From contig CM054183.1 of assembly GCA_028829895.1 (NCBI GenBank), positions 14,337,475 to 14,401,474 of the forward strand: DNA of 64,000 nt. Reading direction: 5' to 3'. The translations under genes and the position numbers were made by a program. Positions 55,136 through 64,000 of this stretch are shown one piece after another (the first letter of the stretch is position 1; each line of letters starts with the position of its first letter). The notes beneath the pieces are model-generated. The model saw only the letters and a program-made list of their open reading frames with translations, did no database searches and was not told where the DNA came from. This stretch comes from Sinotaia quadrata. Lineage: Eukaryota; Mollusca; Gastropoda; Architaenioglossa; Viviparidae.

Positions 55136-55744
55136 CCACTGACAACTTGTTACGTGCCTTGAATTAAAAATCGTTTATGGTAAAATGACAGGCATGCACA
55201 CAGGCATACCCACGTGCACGCCATTAAAGAGATGTAAAAAAAAAATTCAAAGCAAAATAAATAAAATCTTAAAATTGATATATGTTAATAAGCAGCAACC
55301 GCTTGCACATGTACAAGAGAGGTCAACAACCGGCCTTTAGAGAAACAAACAAATTAAAATAGATTAAGTTATATAATTAAATATATATATAAAACAAAAT
55401 TATAGAAAAAAGCAAGCAACAAGTCTCCCAAACAAATTAATAATTTAATCCAAACTTAAAAAGTAACCAAAAGCAAGTCTTTCAAATAATTAAACAAAGT
55501 ATTGTTTTAATATAAACAGAAAACAAAAAAAACAATTGTAAAAAGCAATCAACAGCTTAGCACCAATCTCAAGCAGTACTTTCTAAAGCTATTACTCTGT
55601 AGCTTTATTGCATTAGTAATCTATCTGTCTGTTCTCTCTGTCTGTCTAACCTAATCTGTCTATCTATAGTGCGTCATATGATAGATTGACATTAAACCAA
55701 AATAACATGGTTCTCAAACTTAGCGAAATTGCAACGTCTCCCCA
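55136..55744. other. Non-coding stretch
   Basis: A-rich sequence with no gene supported. Confidence 0.5.
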
Positions 55745-55985
55745 CTAAAGTAACCTCTTCACCACTCATTAAAAGTACTGTAACTAAAGTAAACTCTTCA
55801 CCACTCATTAAAAGTACTGTAACTAAAGTAACCACTTCACCACTCATTAAAAGTACTGTAACTAAAGTAACCACTTCACCACTCATTAAAAGTACCGTAA
55901 GTAACTAAAGTAACCACTTCACCACTCATTAAAAGTACCGTAAGTAACTAAAGTAACCACTTCACCACTCATTAAAAGTACCTTA
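55745..55985 (+). repeat. Minisatellite, 39-44 bp x 6
   Basis: CTAAAGTAACCACTTCACCA followed by CTCATTAAAAGTACTGTAA repeats. Later units carry an extra GTAA. Confidence 0.96.
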
Positions 55986-56154
55986 CGTATTGCGATAAAA
56001 CAAGAATATATATAACCTATAAGCTCCTTTCACGGTTTCAGAATAGATGCAGTATGAAGATTTCGCTTTACTAAAGATTCAAGCTAGCACGAGTTTGATT
56101 ATTTATGTATTATGAATTTGTGGGTACCTTTAGTTCGCAATTCAACGAGCAACT

Positions 56155-56712
56155 TAGTATCGGTGTGTTACTGATGGGGTCAATACGAGTAAATAATTAG
56201 ACTCCGTGCGTTACTGATGGGGTCAATACGAGTAAATAATTAGACTCCGTGTGTTATTGACTGTCGTCAATGCGAGTAAATAAGTAGAGACTTAGACTCC
56301 GTGTGTTACTGAAAGGGGTCAATGCGAGTAAATAATTAGTCTCCGTGCGTTGCTGAATAGGGTCAATGCAAGTAAATAATTAGACTCCGTGCGTTACTGA
56401 ATGGGGTCAAAGTCAGTAAATAATTAGACACTCCGTCTGTTACTGATTCCGGTCAAAGCCAGTAAATAATTAAAGAGACTGTGTATTTGTGAATGGGGTC
56501 AAAGTCATTAAATAATTAGACACTCCGTGCATTACTGAACGGAGCCAATGCGAGTAAGTAATTAGACATTAAGTGCGTTACTGAATGCGGCCAATGCGAG
56601 TAACTAATTAGACACGCTGTGCGTTACTGAATGCGGCCAATGCGAGTAACTAATTAGACACGCTGTGCGTTACTGAATGCGGCCAATGCGAGTAACTAAT
56701 TAGAGACAAGAA
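56155..56712 (+). repeat. Minisatellite, about 44-46 bp x 12
   Basis: The core GCGTTACTGAATGGGGTCAA is followed by TGCGAGTAAATAATTAGAC. Right-hand units (AATGCGGCCAATGCGAGTAA) form a homogeneous sub-block. Confidence 0.95.
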
Positions 56713-57794
56713 TTCTTTACCGGAAATCTCACCTCGTCCGGATCTAGGTGCTTTCGCTGATATCGCATACTATCGTGAATTTTTGTTCGAGATGGGAATC
56801 TTATGGTGCTACAATTATGGTGAAGAAGAGATAAGGTGTACAACAATTTTTATGGGGGTGTGGTGGGGGGGGGATGGATTTTTTTATATTCAACCATACC
56901 CGGCTTACAGGTGACTGCTGGTCTACTCTTTCCGAATTCTCAACTGTCGCAGGATCTTTAGCGTTCGCTGTTAGCCGCACACGGAACCGGCTTTATCGTC
57001 CCACCCGATGTATTAGGTACGTCGTTGGCCTAATCAGCAGTTGTTACACTAGTTGTTTCGTCCTTCGAGTTGGCTACATTTCGATTGAGTTCGACCAGTT
57101 GTGTGACTTAGTATTACAGCACTACGCCCGTGCCGACGACTGTTAGTTGTTTTAGAACGGTAAATAAAAACGCTTAAAATTTAAAGTACGCACATGGATA
57201 AGACCTAGCCAATTTTACTGAAGAAAGCTTGACAACAAAATTCACAATTAACTAAGCAGTTTAATAATGGATCGATAATCAAACGCAGTCTGGTTGAGTG
57301 TAGGTTGCAAATGATTTATACATGAAATCCACTCTCCTGTCGTGATGAAATTCCCTGTACCGCCAGATGCAGGCATGGCGCTTCTCTTGCAGTCTCAGAA
57401 AGCAATATGTCTGCAGTGCTAAACTATCTTGTCTGAAAGTCAGCGTCTTTGGCTTTGGAGGCAATAGATTTGCAATGCTAAACTAGTTATTCTTTGGAAA
57501 GGAACGTCTGCTTGCTCTAGGGGAGGGAGAGTGGGGGTCATTATATTTGCAATGCAAAACGTGTATTTTTTCTCCTCCCTAATTCTGAGCTGCGCAATGA
57601 GTGTGTTATCCGGCTCGTCGGTACCCCGCTGAGAATGGGGTGTGCGCGGATTTTGTTGCAGAACCGAAAGAAGTCATAGGAATCGCATTGCTGTCTGGCA
57701 CAAAATTTTCCGTCGTCGCAGACAACTCTTGTTCATTCTTTCCTTCTTTGTATCGTTAATTCTTCCAAAGGACTGTCTTCTCCCTGCTATGTCT
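56713..57794. other. Non-coding stretch
   Basis: A 90-codon ORF at 56874-57146 has no recognised family. The motif TTTATCGTCCCACCCGAT (56992) recurs with one change at 60541. No gene is called. Confidence 0.5.
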
Positions 57795-58070
57795 TATTTT
57801 CACTTTTCCTGGACTAGTGTCAAGACCTCTCTCTACTTCCTGGACTAGTGTCAAGACCTCTCTCTACTTCCGGGACAAATGTCAAGAACTCTCTCGGCTA
57901 TTGAGAATATATTTCTTTCACTACTTCCTGGACAAGTGTCAGTACCTCTCTCTCTACTTCCTGGACAAGTCAGTACCTCTCTCTCTCTCTACTTCCTGGA
58001 TAAATGTCAATACCTCTCTCTCTCCTTCCGGACAAATATCAAGATCTCTCTCGGCTATTGGAAATATATT
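57795..58070 (+). repeat. Minisatellite, about 33-36 bp, degenerate
   Basis: CTTCCTGGACTAGTGTCAAG and ACCTCTCTCTA modules recur about seven times. A longer unit including CTCTCGGCTATTG.AAATATATT occurs twice (57890, 58048). Confidence 0.9.
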
Positions 58071-58304
58071 CAGACAACACCGAATTTACTCGTCTGGGCT
58101 GAAAGCAGAGTGAAGTTTCTAGTTCTCATTATTCATACTGTCCATTAGTCCACGTGACTTACGACACACATCTTACTCTTAGGATAATGATCTTGTTCCT
58201 TTGTCCCATCTGCACTTGCGTATTTCCAGTCTGGCTTCCCCAGTCGGTTTTTTTTAAAAGTAAATTGGTTGCAGCGCTTGTTGTTTTACCGTTAGGCCTA
58301 GTGT

Positions 58305-58525
58305 AATGTCTCACTTAAATTAGTCAGTTTCAATGCGTTACTGTAAATGTCTGATTTAAGTCAGTCAGTTTCGGTGCGTTACTGTAAATGTCTGATTTAT
58401 GTCAGTCAGTTTTGGTGCATTAGTGTAAATGTCTTATTTAAGTCACAGTTTCGGTACGTTACTGTAAAAGTCTGATTTAAGTCAGTCAGTTTCGGTGCGT
58501 TACTGTAAATGTCTCACTGAAATCA
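58305..58525 (+). repeat. Minisatellite, about 45 bp x 5
   Basis: GTAAATGTCTGATTTAAGTC followed by AGTCAGTTTCGGTGCGTTACT recurs. Confidence 0.95.
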
Positions 58526-58611
58526 GTTTATGTGCTTTACTGAAAGATAAAGTGCTCTGAAGTGTTCGGTCAGACTATTATGCGCATGTCAGTCTCATCA
58601 CTCAGATGCGA

Positions 58612-58962
58612 GAGCAGCAATAGTATTCTAGCAAACGTCTTCTTAACCAGTGTCCAAGATGGATGAGAGAGCAGCAATAGTATTTTAGCAAAGGTCTTCT
58701 TAACCAGTGTCCTACGTGGATGAGAGAGAAAAATGGTATTTTAGCAAAGGTCTTCCTAACCAGTGTCCAACGTGGATGAGAGAGCAACAATAGTATTTTA
58801 GCAAAGGTCTTCTTAACCAGTGTCCAACGTGGATGAGAGAGCAACAATGGTATTTTAGCAAAGGTCTTCTTAACCAGTGTCCAACGTGGATGAGAGAGCA
58901 ACAATAGTATTTTAGCAAAGGTCTTCTTAACCAGTGTCCAACATGGATGAGAGAGTACCTTC
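58612..58962 (+). repeat. Minisatellite, 58 bp x 6
   Basis: TATTTTAGCAAAGGTCTTCT, TAACCAGTGTCCAACGTGGA and TGAGAGAGCAACAA repeat with few changes. Open minus-strand frames of up to 100 codons are read-through of the unit. Confidence 0.97.
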
Positions 58963-61600
58963 TAACAAGAGGTAGTGAAATGAACAGGCTTACGCATTCT
59001 ATATGTATGTCAGAATCAACAGTGGCACGAGAGGATATATGAACTTGAATGAATCTTGTGTGTGTGTGTGTGTGTGTGCGGCTATTCCCGGTTTCGCGCC
59101 TGGGAAGAATGATTATTGTAGGTGCTATAGGTTCACAGTTGTTGTTTTTTTTATGCTCTTTCGGGTTTATGGGTCTAAGACTGCTTTTGACTACGTTTAC
59201 AAATTGAAACGTTATACAGAGAGATTGGGTGCTGAAATGTGGGAAGATTTAGTCGGTGTGGAAATAAAACGTTATGGTAAGGTGTGTGTAAGGGTATAAA
59301 GTATTTGTTTCCTCAATCTCTATTATTGTTTGTTGGTGGGGTTCTAAAATTATTTTGTTGACTTAGACATTCGTGACAATGATGGTGGTCGTGGGTGGCG
59401 TTGTTGTGTGTGAAATGGTGGTGGTGTCTAATCTAGATGAAGTAGTTGTACTTTAAGCAATTGTGAAATAAGATTTATCGTAGTCTGAAACGAGCAGGCT
59501 ACTGTAGGACTTCCATTTTATAACAACTGAAAAACCGTACCCACTCACTGTACCATAAAACTATAGATGAAAGAATAAACGCGTGTCAATGTAAGCTGAT
59601 TATGTCTATCACGACTGACAAGAAAAAACTGATCTTTTGTTTTTCTCAAAGGGAGAGCACACGCTGTCAACCTGAGCCGATTTATCGCCAACTGAAATCT
59701 ATATCTGTCCTTTACTTCGTCACCATCTGACGTCACGCGCGTCCTACGTCACAGACATCCACCCTGCCACTCCCACTCGGACTGGAAACCACCCAACCCT
59801 ACAGTTGCCAGACAAGCGCGATTTTTTCTTATTCGTAACTTATACGTCAGCAAAGATGCAATTGTCCCGACCTTGGGCTCCGCACACTTCGCCCACGACT
59901 TCATTAAATCCTTCTCAAACCGAAACCCTGGGCTGTCATTTTGCCGACACACGGCGTTGCTTTTGAGCTGTAAGCTGTCATCCCTGCGTTGAGAGAGTGC
60001 AGGGTGGCCATAGAATCCCTTGGCATGTTTACAGTATTCTTTGGTTAGCATATTTTGTGTAGTACTACACTCCCTTAATTCTTAAATATCTGAATAATAC
60101 TTTTTGCAAAGGACGAAGATGTATACGGACCTTGCGAATGACGGAGACTTTGAGATATTTCACCATGGAGCAACTTGGAGGAGAAAGATAATTTTCTCAA
60201 CAGCGGCGTACTTTAAAAGCTGTGCGCTGTGTCCCTGACCTTCACGCGACAGTAGCTAAGTGGGTCTCTTGTGGAGGACGTTTGTTTACTTGAGTAGGGT
60301 TTTGCGAAACCGCTTCGGAGTAGGGTGCCAAAGTCAAGCAGAGATTCACCACCTTAGGTAAGGAGAGGGAAGGTCAGTTGGAGTGGGTGTTTGGTGGGAT
60401 TCTTATAGGCAGTTTCTATTATTCGTGGGTGTGTTTCTTCTCCACCCTCAACCCATCCCAGACAGCGGCCAATGGCATACCGTACTCTTTTAAATTTCTT
60501 TTAACTGGATGTACGGATGTTGAACCAGCGCGGGACTACATTTATCGTCCCAGCCGATAAACTATACGCTGAGCCCACCCCTTGAGCTAGAGATCAGTTA
60601 ATAACGAAGCCAATACTGAGGATAAGAACTAAATTTAGAGATTTTAAGTAGTGATGACCTGGGTGTGGACTGAATGCATGATAGAGAAGAGGGAAAGAAG
60701 TGGGGTGGAGTAGGGGTAGGGAAGATAAATGATTAATTACCCACAGTCATAGAAGGAAGGTCGGCGAGTACTTGTTCTTTATGTCTTTTAAAGTTATTTG
60801 TATTAACTTGTAAGTACCATGTGATTTCGAACATTTTCTTTGCTTGATAACATTTTTAATAACATTTGTATAAATTCTCATATTAATTCTTAATAATCAT
60901 ATATTTTATTCACACGATATTAACTGTATAGGTCAGACATACTTTAGTGTATCCGTCAAATAAATACATCACTATACCAGTTAATATCAAACATTCATCA
61001 ATATATTACTTTGAATCAGCAAAATATACGTTTAGGTCTACATCAGTCAAATATACATAGGTTATATCAGCCAAAGATATCCGTGTATATCAGGCTGCAT
61101 CACTCAAATAATCAGCAATCCACAGAAACCATGTATACACCAAAATGGGCCCTGCGGAAGTCAACATCCATCAAAAGGGGGTGGGGTAGAATAAAAAAAA
61201 AAACACCCTAAGCCCCTCTCCAAGAGTATTCACCACCAGAGAACTAGGGGTGACCAGTTTAATGCACACTGATCCTCACACCGTGTGCTCATTTGAAGTT
61301 CTCCACTGTAGTAATTTCGGCCACTCGTGCTAGGTTTGAATGTAAAATAAAAAATTTAAAAAAAAACAAAAATCCTGTTGAGCCTAGAGTCCACCAGTAA
61401 GGCTCAAGTGCGTGATCGTCTAGGGGAGATGATAAACTGCATTCAGCTGCGGGGATGTGAACCCGAGATCACGGTGTTTCCGGGTACACGCTGTCTTTTT
61501 AGAATGCATTTATCAGGTTTGCACCATCTGTACACAGCATTTCTTATGTGTCTGCATTCACATCACTATGCGTAACATTCTGTTGTTGTCCAGTTTAAAC
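58963..61600. other. Non-coding stretch
   Basis: Contains a short GT tract (59060-59078). ORFs at 59003-59299, 59749-60051 and 60378-60560 have no recognised family. No gene is called. Confidence 0.5.
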
Positions 61601-61942
61601 TAGGGCTGTTAACAATTAATGATTTCTTTGACGATTAATCTTATAATTAACGATTAATTAATAGATTAAAGAAAAAAACAACTAAAATTGTATACCTTCT
61701 CGCCATTAATAACTTTGTTGTTATCGTCTACTTTACAACCAAAATGGTCACGCAATTTACCTTTAACCGGTTTATAAATCTTTCAGCTTAGAATCGGCCA
61801 TTTTGGCAGTAAAAAATAATAACAAATAAAAATTTCCGGTGCAACTAAATATCGGCACTGCTTCAGAGTAAGAAAATTAGTTGAAATTTAATCGTCATGA
61901 AATAATATTTTTAGCGATTAATCGTTAAAATGGGCAGCCCTA
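61601..61942. mobile_element. hAT-type MITE with 8-bp target-site duplication
   Basis: The 342-bp element begins TAGGGCTGTTAACAATTAAT; the reverse complement of its right end is TAGGGCTGCCCATTTTAACG. Both ends continue into GATTAATCG-type inner repeats. The flanks GTTTAAAC (61593-61600) and GTTTAAAG (61943-61950) form an 8-bp duplication with one mismatch. TAGGGCTG ends and 8-bp duplications are typical of hAT elements. It has no coding capacity. Confidence 0.93.
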
Positions 61943-64000
61943 GTTTAAAGTGAACATGAACAACTTGAGAAATGAACTTCTCTCGAATTAATATAAAACT
62001 GAACAGCGAGAGAAGAAAAATCAGCCGACAGCTAAAGATATCACCAGTAAAATTGATTAAAAAAGAATTCACTTTATTACTGTAACACTACAAGACATGC
62101 ATATTTCAACATACTGAAAGGAAATATTTAACCTCTAACAACCGGGATTTAGTTTTGTACAAGACCAAGCAAAGAATTTCCTCATTCCGAATAACCGACC
62201 ATATTTGCTAGCAATCAGTTTGCTGTTTGCTCTCAACCCTCCCTCCAAGCCACCATCATCACACACACTCAACTTCAATAAGAAGTAAAAAATAGAAGAA
62301 AAAAAAAAAACCTTTTCACAATATTTTCACGCAGTTTATTGTATGTGTTTAAAAGTTTTTGTACTTCATTTTCAAAGAGCTTGTAGAGCCAGAATTGCCA
62401 AATGGATGTTTGCTTTATGACAAAAGTCAAAAGACAGCACCTGATAACTCAAAGTAGAAAATTGCAAAATGCATGCAACATACAACACATTATTTCTGTG
62501 CATTCAAGACACAACACATTCACAAATACTGCATGTAAAAAAACACACGCAACTTGCAAAGTGCATTTATAATAAAATACATACACATTCAGCAAGATAA
62601 TATCATTTCTTTTGTTGAAACGTAAACGTATCAAATGAAAACGCAACAAATAACACAAAGATATTTCTTTTAATTCAGTTTTCATTAACATCTATTTGAT
62701 CGGCTGGGAGAAAAGTATTCATTTGCTGTCCTAATATTGTAACAAAAGTGTAACATAGCATTGAGTATTAATAAAAATGCTTGTAAAATGGAATTTTAAA
62801 AAAATCTCCTTTTCCACATTTCCTTTAGGAAGACTTATACAGAAAGACTGAGCGAAAGACAACAATTTTGATGACTGACAGTACTGTTGTATATGGATTG
62901 TACAAGATGGTGATCATACATAAAAACCCAAAATGTCATTGTACTTCAAAAAGAATTGTTTCCAATTGGTTTTAAGTGTACAGAAATTCATTCAATTTCT
63001 GAACTTTACAAGAAAAATAGTCAATAAAATAATTGCCACAGAAATCAGTTATATGCATTCAAGTCTAAAATAAGTGATAGATTAAAATCCTTTTCAAAGT
63101 CTCATCTTTCAACATAACACTGAGCAATTGCAAATACTTTTAATTAGTGTAAGTGGAGAGAGGTGGGTGGGTAATTCAGAATGAACCAAAACCAAACTTT
63201 TTACAAATACTACAATATTTACACTAATCACTCCACTCCAGTTGTTTCGTATAACAGATAATTAAAGAATTCTTTCTAACACTATAAGGAGAAGGGCCAT
63301 AATCTCTTGAGAGAAAAAAAAAATTGAAAGAATTTAAACAGAAAAAGGACAAAAGGAAAGAATAATCTGAGTATTTAAAATATTCTTTTGCAAGTAGTGT
63401 GAATCCAAAAAATTGAGTTTCACACAATAGTTTTTATTCCAAAGGAAACTATCTTAATTCTCCTCAACAATGACTCAAAAGATTTTCTCAAATATTGTCC
63501 TCCACCCACCTTCTCCCAGGTAATAAACAATAATAACAAAATACGAAAAAAAGAGAATTTGTATATCTATTAAAAAAAACCAAAAATAAACATGGCAACC
63601 AGCTAAATGAGAAACACTAAGATTCTTGATTTGGTGGAAATAAAAAAGGCTTATACAAAACCAAAGATACTCAGTTCCAAATAAATGTCATCCCTGCCTT
63701 TGACAAGACTTCTACACTTCTCTAGATCTATAAAATACAACAAAAAATTCAACATCAGTCAAACGAGCAGGAGAAATTTTCTACTGCAAATAATCAAGAA
63801 CAGTCGTGCAGAAATGAAGTAAAGAATAAGAGATTATGTACTTAACACCATTAACTTGAGTATTAGCTATGGAAATTAAAGGTCCAGAGCAAAATTTCAT
63901 TGGAGTCCAGCAAACCACATCAAACTTTATGTGTTGCAGTGCCCGCAATTCCACCACCTCTACAACTACTGTTGAGAATTTCTGCTCTCTGCAAAAGGAC
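61943..64000. other. AT-rich non-coding end of window
   Basis: No minisatellite or microsatellite array occurs here, unlike the preceding 48 kb. No exon with recognisable homology was found on either strand. On the minus strand an AATAAA lies near 62075, which could be the poly-A signal of a gene to the right, but this is weak. Confidence 0.4.

Noticed and set aside
58602..58918. Minus-strand ORFs of 100 and 68 codons with repeated 'HPRWTLVKKTFAKI'
   Set aside because: They are exact read-through of the 58-bp minisatellite with no coding context.
61380..61560. Possible tRNA-like B box (GGGGATGTGAACCC) on the minus strand
   Set aside because: No matching A box at the right distance, so chance similarity is likely.

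Overview
The window is animal nuclear DNA. A split coding region on the minus strand has seven exons with GT-AG introns and conserved phases. Around it lie long AT-rich non-coding stretches, dinucleotide and tetranucleotide microsatellites, an interstitial TTAGGG tract and very many minisatellites. Nothing prokaryotic is present (no operons, no long uninterrupted ORFs). The repeat load and small DNA transposons would fit a mollusc or other lophotrochozoan, but that is inference from general character and no gene here fixes the species.

Region 1 (1 to about 11.2 kb, minus strand) is the 5' part of a protein-coding gene. Seven exons join in frame into 312 residues that align along their length with the N-terminal beta-propeller of clathrin heavy chain, from the start of blade 1 to about residue 270 of the human protein. 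The match is clearly weaker than expected for a conventional animal clathrin heavy chain, which is among the most conserved proteins known. I therefore call it a divergent clathrin heavy chain paralog. It has a 39-residue Ser/Pro-rich N-terminal extension, or starts at an internal Met near the canonical start. The gene continues off the left edge. The last visible exon ends inside a 25-bp repeat that has copied its splice donor.

Region 2 (11.2 to 14 kb) lies upstream of the gene. It holds a 164-bp tandem duplication and a decayed Ty3/gypsy pol fragment (RT end, RNase H, integrase; minus strand) with several frame breaks.

Region 3 (13.7 to about 59 kb) has no gene I can support. It is filled by more than 25 minisatellite arrays (units of 22 to 73 bp), microsatellites, three copies of a 1.4 to 1.6 kb dispersed repeat (18.6, 35.3 and 43.0 kb), an inverted repeat enclosing telomere-type sequence (46.9 to 47.3 kb), and a roughly 2.4 kb degenerate satellite (51.4 to 53.8 kb) into which a 224-bp TA-flanked mariner-like MITE has inserted.

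Region 4 (59 to 64 kb) is quieter. It has a clear 342-bp hAT-type MITE with 8-bp target duplications (61.6 kb), then 2 kb of AT-rich DNA free of arrays that might be non-coding sequence of a neighbouring gene.

The most interesting items are the divergent clathrin paralog, its triplicated splice-donor segment, a minisatellite that arose inside one copy of the dispersed repeat, the telomere-repeat foldback, and the MITE whose empty target site can be read from neighbouring satellite units.
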